This document shows positions 52,308-61,721 of a stretch of 64,000 bases of DNA, piece by piece. The notes under the pieces are model-generated. The model saw nothing but the letters and a program-made list of their open reading frames with translations. It did not search any database and was not told where the DNA came from. Positions within the stretch are counted from its first letter, which is position 1, and each line of letters begins with the position of its first letter. A program made the translations under genes and the position numbers. Where the stretch lies: contig NZ_JAKCPW010000014.1 of NCBI RefSeq assembly GCF_021440085.1, positions 103,023-167,022 of the forward strand, in the 5' to 3' direction. The stretch comes from Dyadobacter sp. CY261. Lineage in GTDB: Bacteria; Bacteroidota; Bacteroidia; Cytophagales; Spirosomataceae.

Positions 52308-54728
52308 TTAAAACTTGAAATTATAGCTGAAATAGGGAAGGACCGGAAACAGCGAGTAGCGTTTCAATTTGTACGTCGCGACGGGTGTGGCCGGAGTTAC
52401 GTTAGGCATTATGACAATGTCTTCTTCGATGTTGTAAAAAAACGGATTCCGCCGATTGTAAGCATTGTAGACGCCAAATTCCCAGGTCCGCTCGTGTCGT
52501 TTTTTCTTCTTGCGAAACTGTACGGCGATATCCATCCGGTGGAAAGGCTCGGCGCGATAACTGTTTTTTTGGCCGTATTCGCTCACCCTGGGGCCAAACC
52601 AGCTGACCACCGGCTTACCGTCCCCGTTTGGCCGCGTCGTAAAATTATCCGTTGCCGCGCGATAGCTTGACACCGGCAGCGTTAATGCATTGCCCGTACC
52701 GTACACCCAGGTTGCCGATAGTGTGACCCTTTTGCCCAGCTCATAGATGCCCACCACAGAGAGATCATGCCGACGGTCATAGCGGGGGAAGAATGTTTTT
52801 CCGAAGTTGAGTTCGGGGAATTTCCAATAGGTCCACGACAATGTATAACCAACCCAGCCAGAGAACCGGCCAGTTTTCTTTTGTACCAGAAACTCACCGC
52901 CATAGGACCAGCCTTTGCCCGATGTTACATTATCTTCCCAGCTTAGCTCGTTCGCATTCTCTCCATTGATACTCAGGAATGAAGAGCCCTCTTTGTAATT
53001 CAGGATATTGCTCATCTTTTTGTAGTAGCCTTCCAGCGTAATGGTGAGCGCCGGGCGATCGAGATCTTTGGCAAAACCCACCGCTAACTGTTCGGATTGC
53101 TGGGGCGCGACGCGTGCAGTGGTAGGAACCCAAAGATCGGTTGGAAGCCCAAGGCCGGTATTCGATAGCAAATGCACATATTGGTTCATCCGCGCGTAGG
53201 AAGCCTTGAATGAAAGGTTCTCCGCCAGTCGCAATGCAGCCGCAAGCCGCGGTTCTGGTCGTACATAAGTTTTGACGTCCGTCTGGAAAGTACTCATCCG
53301 GATCCCCGCATTGATCTTCAAAGCATCCAGCGCCTGCCAGGTGTCTTCGATGTACAGCCCGGTTTCGAGTGAGTAAACCGGCTTGACGGACCGCTCAATG
53401 GGATTATCGATAAAGGTGCCTGCAATGGCCAATGCCGAGGGTACAAACTTGTGAAAAGTAGCCTGGCCTCCAAACCGGACGGAGTGTTTGGAAGACGGAT
53501 AAAAGTCAAAGTCCGTTTTTACGCCCAGGTCGCGGATGCGTGAATCGTATTCGAGGCTGAACTCATCATCGAGGGAGCCGTCGCTATTCAATTCCTTTGA
53601 GTAACTGGATACCCCGAATTTGAAATTACTGAAAATGAAGGATGTGTTGACAAACAGTTTCTGGTTCAAAACGTGGTTCCAGCGGATGGTGGCCGTTGCA
53701 TTGCCCCACTCGAGACCAGCGCGGGTCTCCGAGGTGCTGCTTTTTTCATTAGCGTGGAACTTGTCCCGACCAAAATAGCCGCTGATGTAGAGCTTGTCCT
53801 TGGAGCCAAGGTCATAGTTCATCTTGGCATTGAGGTCGTAAAAGTAATAGCCGGGTTTCACCTGGCTGTCTTCTCCTCTCTGTTGCCGGGCAATCAACGG
53901 GGCGGCCAGAACATCGATATATGTGCGTCTTCCCGAGATGAGAAAGGATGATTTACCTTTGGAAATAGGGCCTTCGAGGGTCAGCCGAGAGGAAATGAGG
54001 CCAATGCCGCCTTCGCCATGCAGCTTATCCTTGCTGCCTTCTTTCATATTCATTTCCAACACTGAGGAAAGCCGGCCGCCATAGCGAGCCGGAAATCCGC
54101 CTTTGGTTAGTTCCACACTTCGGAGTGCGTCGGAATTGAAAATGGAGAAGAAGCCGAAAAGGTGGTTTGCATTATACACCACTGCGTCGTCGAGCACTAT
54201 GAGATTCTGATCGGGCCCGCCGCCGCGTACGTATAAGCCGGTTTGCCCTTCGGTCCCTTTCTGGACGCCGGGCATGAGTTGCAGGATTCGCAAAACATCC
54301 TTTTCACCAAAGAATGCAGGGATTTTTTTCAATTGCTGGATCGGTATCTCCACTTTGCTCATTTGCACCGTCCGGCTCACATAATCCTCCTGTTTACGTG
54401 CCGATACAACCACTTCTTCCAATTGTGTAATGGTAGGAAGAAAGATATTAAGTTCCATGTCGCGCCGTAGCGTCACCCGTCGCTCCTGTTTTTCATAACC
54501 TACAAATGAAAATGAAACCGTAGCAGAATCGGTCGCGGGTACTGTAAGAGAATAGAACCCGTATGTGTTGGTAACTGCGCCATAGGGTGTGTTGTTTATA
54601 TATACGTTGACACCCGGAAGTTGCTCCTGGCTGCCTTGCTCCCTCACAAAACCACTGATCGTAACGCGATCCTGGGCAAAAGAGATGATGTGGAAAAGGA
54701 AAAGAAAAGCCGTAAAGGTCAGACGCAT
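52308..54728 (-). CDS. TonB-dependent receptor paired with DUF4249
   Basis: 806 residues. A signal peptide (to about 18, FAQ) is followed by a carboxypeptidase-regulatory-like domain (about 22-105) and the plug (about 130-235): LPGVQ-type ILQLMPGVQKGTEGQTGLYVRGG, DQNLIVLDDAVVYNANHLFGFFS and FPARYGGRLSSVLEMNMKEG. A barrel completes the protein, ending in FSYNFKF with a terminal Phe. This is the DUF4249-linked class, found widely in Bacteroidota. It heads a two-gene operon. Its ligand is not known. Confidence 0.92.
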   Translation of the reverse strand: MRLTFTAFLFLFHIISFAQDRVTISGFVREQGSQEQLPGVNVYINNTPYGAVTNTYGFYSLTVPATDSATVSFSFVGYEKQERRVTLRRDMELNIFLPTITQLEEVVVSARKQEDYVSRTVQMSKVEIPIQQLKKIPAFFGEKDVLRILQLMPGVQKGTEGQTGLYVRGGGPDQNLIVLDDAVVYNANHLFGFFSIFNSDALRSVELTKGGFPARYGGRLSSVLEMNMKEGSKDKLHGEGGIGLISSRLTLEGPISKGKSSFLISGRRTYIDVLAAPLIARQQRGEDSQVKPGYYFYDLNAKMNYDLGSKDKLYISGYFGRDKFHANEKSSTSETRAGLEWGNATATIRWNHVLNQKLFVNTSFIFSNFKFGVSSYSKELNSDGSLDDEFSLEYDSRIRDLGVKTDFDFYPSSKHSVRFGGQATFHKFVPSALAIAGTFIDNPIERSVKPVYSLETGLYIEDTWQALDALKINAGIRMSTFQTDVKTYVRPEPRLAAALRLAENLSFKASYARMNQYVHLLSNTGLGLPTDLWVPTTARVAPQQSEQLAVGFAKDLDRPALTITLEGYYKKMSNILNYKEGSSFLSINGENANELSWEDNVTSGKGWSYGGEFLVQKKTGRFSGWVGYTLSWTYWKFPELNFGKTFFPRYDRRHDLSVVGIYELGKRVTLSATWVYGTGNALTLPVSSYRAATDNFTTRPNGDGKPVVSWFGPRVSEYGQKNSYRAEPFHRMDIAVQFRKKKKRHERTWEFGVYNAYNRRNPFFYNIEEDIVIMPNVTPATPVATYKLKRYSLFPVLPYFSYNFKF

Positions 54729-54833
54729 AGGTTGAGCCGTAGTTAGTTTGAGTAACGAGTCGGTGGGTTATCTAGTATGGAAGTATTGTATTTGACCATG
54801 ACGATATATACTTGGAATCCGTTGCACAGGATT

Positions 54834-54880
54834 AAAAAAGAATGGCGGAATTTCCCGGATTACCAGGAAACCCCGCCATT
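54834..54880 (-). terminator. Terminator after SMP-30 gene
   Basis: Arms AATGGCGG / CCGCCATT with inner pairing TTTCC / GGAAA. On the minus strand the stem is followed by a T run. Confidence 0.75.
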
Positions 54881-54896
54881 GCAGCGTATAGTCAGA

Positions 54897-55817
54897 TTAC
54901 TTTACGCCTTTAACCCTCATTTTCAGTCCATACACCGCCGTTTCTGCTGTGATGAATAGTAAATCCCGGTCTTTTCCGCCAAAGCATACATTGGCCGTCC
55001 AGCCCTTATGGACCGGGAAATGCGCAATTTGGGCACCTGTTTTGTCAAAAACTGTAACGCCATCACCTGTAATGTAAAGGTTACCCTGGTCGTCAAGTAT
55101 CATTCCATCGGAACCTTTGGATACGAAAAGCTGGCGGTTGGTCAATGTTCCGTCGTTCTGAATATCGTACACGTAGGTTTTATTGTCACCAATGTCGGCC
55201 ACGTAGAGTCTTTTGCCGTCCGAAGTACCGATGATCCCGTTTGGCTTTTTCAGCTTTTCATCCACGCGGGTCAGTTTTTTGCCGTCCGGACTAAGGTAAT
55301 AAACATGCTGGCCGTCCTGTTGCATTTCCGGGTCACGTTTCCAGTAATCCCGTTTATACAGCGGGTCGGTAAGATAGATACCACCCTTCGGATCAATCCA
55401 GAGATCGTTGGGGCCATTGAGCAACTTGCCCTCATAATCTTTCACCAGCACAGTCGGATTACCTTTTTGATCGAAAGACCAAACCTGGTTTTCCTCGTCC
55501 GAACAGGCTACCAGATTGCCTTTTTTATCAAAATACATCCCGTTTGCCCGGCCCGATTTGTCGGAAAATGTGCTGAACGCGCCCGTTTCGGCATCCCAGC
55601 GAATGATTTTATTATTGGGTTGGTCGGAGAAAAACACATTACCGCTTTTATCGGCGACGGGGCCCTCAGTGAACTTATACCCTTCGCCCAGCTTCTCGAC
55701 CTGCGCCCCCGGCGCTACAATTGACTTAGAATCCATGATTTGTGCGGATAGTAAAACAGGAGAAAACAATGCGGCAAGACACGCCAGAACCGGAATAGTG
55801 ATCTTTGATTTTTGCAT
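54897..55817 (-). CDS. SMP-30/gluconolactonase family lactonase, exported
   Basis: 306 residues with a signal peptide (to about 25, LLSAQ). A six-bladed propeller with the metal-site residues in KFTEGPV (Glu), LLNGPNDLWIDP (Asn) and LYVADIGDNKTY (Asp). The family opens sugar-acid lactones such as gluconolactone. A periplasmic lactonase fits with the sugar dehydrogenase at 532-2861, whose product would be a lactone, but the genes are far apart. Single-gene unit with terminator. Confidence 0.9.
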   Translation of the reverse strand: MQKSKITIPVLACLAALFSPVLLSAQIMDSKSIVAPGAQVEKLGEGYKFTEGPVADKSGNVFFSDQPNNKIIRWDAETGAFSTFSDKSGRANGMYFDKKGNLVACSDEENQVWSFDQKGNPTVLVKDYEGKLLNGPNDLWIDPKGGIYLTDPLYKRDYWKRDPEMQQDGQHVYYLSPDGKKLTRVDEKLKKPNGIIGTSDGKRLYVADIGDNKTYVYDIQNDGTLTNRQLFVSKGSDGMILDDQGNLYITGDGVTVFDKTGAQIAHFPVHKGWTANVCFGGKDRDLLFITAETAVYGLKMRVKGVK

Positions 55818-56028
55818 AATAAAACCGAGCCCGGAAGCTTTTTGACCGGGTCTGTGTATTAAAGTGTGGATGATAGTTTGCTTTACTGTTTGATGCCCTA
55901 AAATAGATATAGAATGGATAGGGAGATTGCTAAGTCACAACAAAGTCAAACTTTTTGCCAAGGCCGATTTCAGGAAGACGATATAATGTCGATAGCTGAA
56001 TATCAGACTGGCCATTTTCTATCCGCTC

Positions 56029-56529
56029 TTAAACCACTACCTTCTCCAACAACTCATCCAGTCGAGCATAGGAATCAACGACGCCGCGTTCCATTCCCGA
56101 TTGCACCATGCCGTCGCGGTCGGCAACTGATTGGAATACAGACTGAACTGTGAGGCGGGTTTTACCGTCGGGTAGTTCTTCGAAACGGGATGTTTCCAGT
56201 ATCACGTGACCCTTTTCAGGAAGTCCTTCGAATTCGAATGTCTGAATAATCCTCTCGGGAGCTGTGTGTTCGTGGCACACTCCATGGAATGCAAATTCCA
56301 TCCCATTGGCCGGAATGGTGTTGATGAAGCGATAAGAGCCACCAGCGTACGGCTGGAATTTCTCGTAATGCACCGTCATTTCGTTTGGTCCGGCCGCCCA
56401 TTGTACGAGCAAGTCCTCTTCGCTGAATGCGCGGAACACGATCTCGCGCGGTGCGTCGAACTCGCGGATAATGAAGAGTTCCTGTTTTCCCTGTTCGACT
56501 ATGATTTTGGTTTCATTTTTGGTTGCCAT
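56029..56529 (-). CDS. SRPBCC/AHSA1 domain protein
   Basis: 166 residues, one START-like ligand-binding domain: FIIREFDAPREIVFRAFSEEDLLVQWAAGP at the start, and GMEFAFHGVCHE and DGMVQSGMERGVVDSYARLDELLEKV at the end. Its start lies 17 bp inside the upstream ArsR gene, so the two are translated together. ArsR-SRPBCC pairs are common and may respond to a small hydrophobic molecule; the ligand is unknown. Confidence 0.9.
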   Translation of the reverse strand: MATKNETKIIVEQGKQELFIIREFDAPREIVFRAFSEEDLLVQWAAGPNEMTVHYEKFQPYAGGSYRFINTIPANGMEFAFHGVCHEHTAPERIIQTFEFEGLPEKGHVILETSRFEELPDGKTRLTVQSVFQSVADRDGMVQSGMERGVVDSYARLDELLEKVVV

Positions 56530-56845
56530 GATTTTCGTTTTTTAAAATGTTGATAATGTTGTCCAGTCTATCAAACCGGTCTTCCCACATCTTACGGAAC
56601 GGCTCGATCCAATCGGCCACTTCCGCCAGCTTTTTTGGCTGCACCGTGTAATAGCGTTCCCGCCCTTGTGGATTGATGGTAAGCAACCCACATTCCAGGA
56701 GGATCTGAATATGCTTCGAAATAGCCTGACGGCTTACATCGAAAGATTCAGCCACAGCATTGGGCGTCATCGGGCTTTTCGCGATCAGGCCAATGATATC
56801 CCGTCGCGTCGGGTCTGCAATGGCCTGAAAAACGTCTCTTCTCAT
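56513..56845 (-). CDS. ArsR family transcriptional repressor
   Basis: 110 residues. Winged helix-turn-helix: FQAIADPTRRDIIGLIAKSPMTPNAVAESF, then DVSRQAISKHIQILLECGLL and GRERYYTVQPKKL. No metal-binding CxC motif, so not a metal sensor. I chose ATG 56845 because the upstream in-frame start (56893) lies inside the promoter. Two palindromes overlap that promoter, so it very likely represses its own operon with the SRPBCC gene. Confidence 0.92.
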   Translation of the reverse strand: MRRDVFQAIADPTRRDIIGLIAKSPMTPNAVAESFDVSRQAISKHIQILLECGLLTINPQGRERYYTVQPKKLAEVADWIEPFRKMWEDRFDRLDNIINILKNENHGNQK

Positions 56846-56858
56846 TTTCTTCTGATTT

Positions 56859-56910
56859 ATTGCGCAATCGATCGATTGCAAATATATGTGCAATTAATCG
56901 GTTGCGCAAT
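56859..56910 (-). promoter_or_regulatory. ArsR-SRPBCC promoter with two operators
   Basis: On the minus strand: TTG (56907-56909), 20-base spacer, perfect TATATTTG (56879-56886). Operator 1, GCAATTAATCGGTTGC (56890-56905), fills the spacer. Operator 2, GCAATCGATCGATTGC (56864-56879), is a perfect palindrome at the expected transcription start. Their left ends are 26 bp apart and both fit GCAA-N8-TTGC; the ends of the whole region are also inversely related (ATTGCGCAA / TTGCGCAAT). Confidence 0.75.
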
Positions 56911-57006
56911 AGTTGCTGAGAAATTTTTCAGATGGTTTAAGCGGCTTGAATAAATCTTGCCTGTAATTTGTAGAATCGTCGGGAATGAGAACCGTAAATT
57001 CAGTAC

Positions 57007-57348
57007 TTAGTCGTCGAAAAATGCCTCATGTAAGGCATTTATTTTGGAAGCCAGAATTTCGACCAGTTCTTTGTCCATAAACTCATACTCATCCGGAATA
57101 TCAAGTACTTCGATAGGAGGCAGCTCCAAATGGTTGTACAATTCCCTGATCTTGGCCTTGTGATCACTCTCCATTACCAAAGCAACATCAGCCCAATTGA
57201 GGTCGCCCTCAGAAATCTTTCGATTACTCTGAGGGCTTAATCCGGCTGAACGAATATTAAAGCGGTCGTCGTTCTTGAAAATGTATTCGGCTGTACGGCT
57301 ACGGCGTTTGTTTTTACCGCAGACGACCAGCAGATTGGGACGGGGCAT
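57007..57348 (-). CDS. Small protein-tyrosine-phosphatase-like protein
   Basis: 113 residues, shorter than classical low-molecular-weight phosphatases (~150). The P-loop is VVCGKNKRRSRTAE (CxxxxxR, Cys near residue 10). WADVALVMESDHKAKI and VLDIPDEYEFMDKELVEIL follow, the latter standing in for the usual DP loop. This corresponds to the predicted phosphatase group COG4551. It is 16 bp after the Gfo/Idh gene on the same strand, so it may be cotranscribed. Confidence 0.85.
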   Translation of the reverse strand: MPRPNLLVVCGKNKRRSRTAEYIFKNDDRFNIRSAGLSPQSNRKISEGDLNWADVALVMESDHKAKIRELYNHLELPPIEVLDIPDEYEFMDKELVEILASKINALHEAFFDD

Positions 57349-57364
57349 ATTGTTTTTCTAATCT

Positions 57365-58477
57365 TTACTTCGCAGCCAACATCACCTTCGCCCCGCCCTT
57401 ACGAATGGACTCATACACCGCGTCTACCACAAGCATATCTTTCAATCCTTCCTCACCGCTCACATTAGGGTCAGGTTTGTTGTTGAGGATAATATCAGCG
57501 ATGCCATCCATTTGGAGCGTCTGGTGCGTGACGACTGGCTGGTTCATCGGCCCGAGGTGCGTGCGGCCTTTAATCGGGCCGTAGCCGAATGCGGGGCTGA
57601 GTTCAGCAAAGCCTTTTTCCCCGATTACATATAGCCTTTCGTAGTTATTGAATGCATAGGTAGTTCCGCAGTTCGCTACAATGCCGCTGGGGAAGCCAAG
57701 TTGGAACATAACGGTCTCGTCGACTTCCTTAAACTTGACTGGGTCTGTCTTCGTTTCTTGCGCAGTTACCCAGATCGGCTCTTCGCCTGTTGCGTAACGG
57801 GCGCCGTTCAAGGCATAAATGCCTACGTCCATCATGGCACCGCCGCCGGCTAATGCCTTTTTGAGTCGCCATTGGTTCGGGTCGCCGGATTTGAAACCCA
57901 TGTAATTATTTACATGCATGATCTTGCCCAATTCACCCGCCTCACGCATGCGTATAAGCTCCCGCGTATGCGGCTCGAAGTGCATCCGGTAGCCGATGTA
58001 GAACTTCACACCCGCTTTTTTGCATGCTGCGATCATCTCGCGGGTTTGTTGCGCATTGTCGGCAACCGGCTTTTCGCAAAGCACATGCTTTCCCGCCGCA
58101 GCAATTTGAAGCACATGCTTATGATGCAATGAATTGGGGGTGGTAATGTAAACGATATCGATGTCCGGATTATCCTTGATCTTGCCGACCGTTTCGTAGC
58201 TATAAGTGTTCTTTTCAGGGATATTGTATTTCTGTTTCCAGGTTTCCAGCTTGGAAGGCGTGCCGGAAACCGCCCCGACGAGCGTTGCCATTTTGCAATC
58301 TTTCATCGCCTCAGCCACGCGGCTGGCGTAACCGCCTAATCCCATTAAGGCGACACGCAATTGTTTATCGGCCTTCGGACCGGAATATAACTCACGTGCA
58401 GATGCGGGAAGGTCGCTCAACGCCGTTGCGCCGACGCCTAATGTCAGTTTTTGCAGGAAGTCTCGACGAGAGTCCAT
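57365..58477 (-). CDS. Gfo/Idh/MocA family oxidoreductase, exported
   Basis: 370 residues. A Tat-like signal (MDSRRDFLQKLTLGVGATAL) is followed by the Rossmann fold (LRVALMGLGGYASRVAEAM), CEKPVADNAQQTREM with the conserved Lys, and the C-terminal domain (MMDVGIYALNGARYATGEEP). Resembles glucose-fructose oxidoreductase (GFOR) in layout: a periplasmic enzyme with tightly bound NADP. Substrate is probably a sugar or derivative. Confidence 0.9.
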   Translation of the reverse strand: MDSRRDFLQKLTLGVGATALSDLPASARELYSGPKADKQLRVALMGLGGYASRVAEAMKDCKMATLVGAVSGTPSKLETWKQKYNIPEKNTYSYETVGKIKDNPDIDIVYITTPNSLHHKHVLQIAAAGKHVLCEKPVADNAQQTREMIAACKKAGVKFYIGYRMHFEPHTRELIRMREAGELGKIMHVNNYMGFKSGDPNQWRLKKALAGGGAMMDVGIYALNGARYATGEEPIWVTAQETKTDPVKFKEVDETVMFQLGFPSGIVANCGTTYAFNNYERLYVIGEKGFAELSPAFGYGPIKGRTHLGPMNQPVVTHQTLQMDGIADIILNNKPDPNVSGEEGLKDMLVVDAVYESIRKGGAKVMLAAK

Positions 58478-58854
58478 ATTAATGAGTGATTTTCAGTGAG
58501 TAAAGAGATATTTAATGGCAGGCATTCAAAAGGCAAAGTGAATTGCTGCGTTGTTCTCCTTAACTTTTTGTAACTCATTTATTTGAAAGTGCTATTTCGG
58601 CGGGGTAGGAACACGGCTGTCGACTGCGAGTGTCGTGACTATTGCTCTGAAGGTACCAATGCATTTACGGATCTCACCCTGAGCGTAAGTACTGTGCAGG
58701 ATATAATTAATATTTGAAAAGGATGGTGAGGAGACACAGATTTCCAGGTGTGATTGATGGAGATATGTACGTACACAATAATGAGATTTATTGAAAATGT
58801 CAAAGCGAAACTTTCATCTAATACTTTTCGATTTTCAAGCGTTTATGAATAAGC
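58478..58854. other. Gene-free spacer with half REP element
   Basis: 377 bp without a supported gene. Around 58672-58684 is CTCACCCTGAGCGTA, half of the REP-type core seen at 23621-23640, with no matching second arm. The rest shows nothing I can name; it must carry the promoter of the Gfo/Idh gene. Confidence 0.5.
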
Positions 58855-58893
58855 AAAAAGCGGCGCCTCCCGCAATGGGAAGGCGCCGCCAGG
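58855..58893 (-). terminator. Terminator after small secreted protein gene
   Basis: Stem GGCGCCTCCC / GGGAAGGCGCC type with extra GGCGGC pairing. On the minus strand it is followed by five Ts. Confidence 0.75.
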
Positions 58894-58912
58894 CAATTTG
58901 TATTTTGAACCC

Positions 58913-59290
58913 TTAATTAACTGTCAGAACACGTTCCACTTTTTGGTCGGCCAATTCGAAAGTTTTGGTCTGGATTTCGTTGCCGCTGATGATGTCCAGC
59001 TTGTATTTGCCGGCTTCCATCGCGTCCAGATTCAAGGTGCGTCCAAATTTTTTGTGCTCTTTTGAGACTGTTTCGCGATATACGACGGTTCCCTCTGAGT
59101 TTTTGAGCAACAATGTGGTTTTGGAATCATTGGCTTTATCAACGAGTACGTTGATCTTGCCGGTTTTGGTGGCATAAATGCCGGTTCCGAATGTGGAAAC
59201 TTTTTTGGCTTCTTTATCTCCAGCATAGGCGGTGAAAGAAGCGGCTGCAAGCGCAAGGGCGCAGATGAAGGTGTTAACTGTTGTTTTCAT
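58913..59290 (-). CDS. Small secreted beta-rich protein of unknown function
   Basis: 125 residues. Signal peptide to about residue 23 (FTAYAG), then about 100 residues predicted as an Ig-like beta sandwich: KINVLVDKANDSKTTLLLKNSEGTVVYRETVSK, then AGKYKLDIISGNEIQTKTFEL. The pattern resembles the C-terminal Por-secretion (T9SS) domains and small periplasmic DUF proteins of Bacteroidota. Strong terminator and a -7 box suggest good expression. Confidence 0.8.
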   Translation of the reverse strand: MKTTVNTFICALALAAASFTAYAGDKEAKKVSTFGTGIYATKTGKINVLVDKANDSKTTLLLKNSEGTVVYRETVSKEHKKFGRTLNLDAMEAGKYKLDIISGNEIQTKTFELADQKVERVLTVN

Positions 59291-59340
59291 GATAATTTTA
59301 TTTTTATGGCTATAAGTTTTGTTCTATTTTAAGAACGGGA

Positions 59341-59348
59341 CAAAGGTA
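59341..59348 (-). promoter_or_regulatory. -7 box for the small secreted protein
   Basis: Perfect TACCTTTG on the minus strand, 50 bases before the ATG. The nearest TTG upstream is 26 bases away, longer than usual, so only the -7 element is claimed. Confidence 0.4.
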
Positions 59349-59524
59349 AGATCAGGCTCGTGTACACCGGTAAGCAAAGTACACGAGCGGATTTTCGGGT
59401 GGGACAAGTGGTTGATTCCCAGCATAAGCAATTAAACGGTCTCTCATGGCTATTTTTTAATTTAACCAAGAGATGGATGTCGGGGCGGGAATGTTGCTTG
59501 GAAAAGTGTTAATAACTGTTAAAA

Positions 59525-59557
59525 AAAAACGGCCCTCCATCTATGGGGGCCGTTTTT
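59525..59557 (-). terminator. Terminator after MFS gene
   Basis: Perfect arms AAAAACGGCCC / GGGCCGTTTTT with further CCA/TGG pairing inside. T-rich on both strands. Confidence 0.85.
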
Positions 59558-59577
59558 AACTAAAACTAAAACCGAAA

Positions 59578-60819
59578 CTATTCTTTTTCTACAAAGTCCA
59601 TGTCCTTTGTAAATGTCTCTTCGAGGAAATACAGGGCTATTAATGCGATTACCGCGGTTGCAACCCCTATAATTAGTCCGCTCTGGATTACACCCAGGTC
59701 GGATTTGAAATTCACGAACAATGCCGCGAGCGGAATGGTCGCGCCGCGTACGAAATTAGGTACCGTCGTTGCTACTGTTGCCCGAAGGTTGGTACCGAAA
59801 AGTTCTGCGGCGATCGTAATGAACAATGTCCAGTAACCATTGCAGAATCCGAGCAAGGTACAAAGCAGATAGAAGGAGAACAAATCCTGCATTGGAATCA
59901 GCAGATATCCGACCACCATTGCAAGCGACAGTACGATAAATAATCTGATCACTTTCTTTCTGCTCCGCATATACTGGCTCAGTAAACCACTGACGATGTC
60001 ACCACCAACTTGCCCTGAAAACGCCAGCATGACGGCTTTTCCTGCATTAATCCCCTCAATCCCCTTTGCAGCCCCGAATTCAGGCGAAAAAGTAATAAGA
60101 ATTCCTACTACAAACCAAATTGGCAGACCTACCAGGATCGCCATCAGGTATTTACCCAGGCGCTTGCTGTTGGTGAGGATCATCATGATGTTACCACGAT
60201 CCACCGAACGCTCCTTGGCATGTTTGAACATTCCGGATTCAAAAACATTGAACCGCAAAACGAGCAACAGGAGCCCCATGCCCCCTCCGACGAAGTAGGA
60301 TATGCGCCAGGCAAACAAATCGGCTACGAAATAAGCCAAAATTGCTCCCAAAACGCCGAGGGTAGCTACCAATGTGGTGCCATAGCCACGGATCTCTTTG
60401 GGGAGTACTTCTGTAACGAGTGTAATGCCCGCACCCAGCTCTCCGGCAAGTCCTACACCCGCAATAAAGCGAAGAATGGCATACTGATCAAGCGAGGTCA
60501 CAAATCCATTGCCGATATTGGCGAGCGAATACATGATGATCGATCCAAACAATACAGAAAGGCGGCCTCTCTTATCCGCAATGATTCCCCATAGCACACC
60601 GCCGATCAGCATCCCGGCCATCTGATAATTTAATAAGCCGATACCTTCTGTCAGCAACTGGTCATCAGCCACGCCCAGCGCTTTGAGGCTCGGTACCCGT
60701 ACCACACTGAACAGAAAAAGGTCGTACATATCGACCAGGTAACCCAGCGCTGCGACTATCACCGGCACTTGCAATAGCTGCGAAAGCAGGGAAGGATTGG
60801 AATTGTTGGTTGTTGACAT
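59578..60819 (-). CDS. MFS transporter (sugar or sugar-acid)
   Basis: 413 residues from ATG 60819; the ATG at 60882 adds a non-conserved tail. About 12 membrane helices. The family loop GVLWGIIADKRGRLSVLFGSIIMYS lies between helices 2 and 3, and LVDMYDLFLFSVVRVPSL lies in helix 1. Paralogue of the transporter cut by the window start. It follows the epimerase/Gfo/SDR genes after 131 bp on the same strand, so it is probably the uptake part of that pathway, bringing a monosaccharide or derivative across the inner membrane. Confidence 0.92.
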   Translation of the reverse strand: MSTTNNSNPSLLSQLLQVPVIVAALGYLVDMYDLFLFSVVRVPSLKALGVADDQLLTEGIGLLNYQMAGMLIGGVLWGIIADKRGRLSVLFGSIIMYSLANIGNGFVTSLDQYAILRFIAGVGLAGELGAGITLVTEVLPKEIRGYGTTLVATLGVLGAILAYFVADLFAWRISYFVGGGMGLLLLVLRFNVFESGMFKHAKERSVDRGNIMMILTNSKRLGKYLMAILVGLPIWFVVGILITFSPEFGAAKGIEGINAGKAVMLAFSGQVGGDIVSGLLSQYMRSRKKVIRLFIVLSLAMVVGYLLIPMQDLFSFYLLCTLLGFCNGYWTLFITIAAELFGTNLRATVATTVPNFVRGATIPLAALFVNFKSDLGVIQSGLIIGVATAVIALIALYFLEETFTKDMDFVEKE

Positions 60820-60950
60820 AGGGTTAGGTGTTGACTTCGGCTGCCGGTATGAGCCGGCAGCCTGATGTTGTTTAAATGTCAATCAATTCTTTTTGACGGC
60901 TGACGGCCGACCGCCGAAAGTGTCGACCATGGACCATGGACTATTGTTTC

Positions 60951-61721
60951 TTACAGGCGGTCGATCAGCATTCCGCCATCCACGCCGATTACCTGGCCGG
61001 TGGAGTAGGGGAAGTCGCCGCGGGTGAGCGAGGCGACGGCTTTACCGACATCTTCGGGTGTTCCCCAGCGTGGCTGCAATGCAATGCCGCTTTGGAACAG
61101 GCCATCATATTTTTCCTGCACCTTGGAAGTCATGTCCGTAGCAATAATGCCGGGTCGGATCTCGTAAACGGGGATGTTGTATTCGGCCATTCGCACGGCA
61201 AACAGGAGGTTGGTCATCGCAAGGCCTGCTTTTGAAATACAATATTCTCCCCGATTAACAGACGCCACGGTCGCAGAAATAGAGGTTACAAAAATGATTG
61301 CCGCTTCAAATGCATGGTTATTCTGTTTCACGTGGGCCATGCGTTTACCGATGGCTTGTGTGAAAAAGAAGGGCCCTTCCAGATTCGTGGTCATCACCTC
61401 CTGGTAATTCTCGATCGTCGTTTCAAGCAGGTCTAGGCGTGTACGCGGGGCAATGCCTGCATTGTTTACGAGCAGATTGATCTGCCCGAAAACAGCAAAT
61501 GCTTTTTCAATAATAGCTTCGCGGTCGGTGGCGTTTGCAATGCTACCCTGACAATAGGCCACTTCTGCCCCTAATTCGCGGAGTTCGTCCAGCGCTGCGG
61601 CGGCATCGGCTTCGTCACGGACACCGTTGATGGCCAGGTCATAACCTTCTTTAGCAAGAGCTTTGGCAATGCCAAAACCAATGCCGCGACTGCCGCCAGT
61701 GATCAATGCTGTTTTTTTCAT
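60951..61721 (-). CDS. SDR family 3-ketoacyl-ACP reductase-like oxidoreductase
   Basis: 256 residues from ATG 61721. NAD(P) motif TGGSRGIGFGIAKAL, then NNAGIAPRTRLDL. Catalytic residues: Ser in SISATVASVNRG and YxxxK as YCISK. The start overlaps the stop of the upstream Gfo/Idh gene (ATGA at 61718-61721), so translation is coupled. In this setting it most likely interconverts a sugar alcohol and keto sugar, not a fatty-acyl substrate. Confidence 0.92.
   Translation of the reverse strand: MKKTALITGGSRGIGFGIAKALAKEGYDLAINGVRDEADAAAALDELRELGAEVAYCQGSIANATDREAIIEKAFAVFGQINLLVNNAGIAPRTRLDLLETTIENYQEVMTTNLEGPFFFTQAIGKRMAHVKQNNHAFEAAIIFVTSISATVASVNRGEYCISKAGLAMTNLLFAVRMAEYNIPVYEIRPGIIATDMTSKVQEKYDGLFQSGIALQPRWGTPEDVGKAVASLTRGDFPYSTGQVIGVDGGMLIDRL

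Noticed and set aside
55914..56153. 79-codon plus-strand frame
   Set aside because: It runs into the end of the SRPBCC gene on the other strand and shows no conserved pattern.
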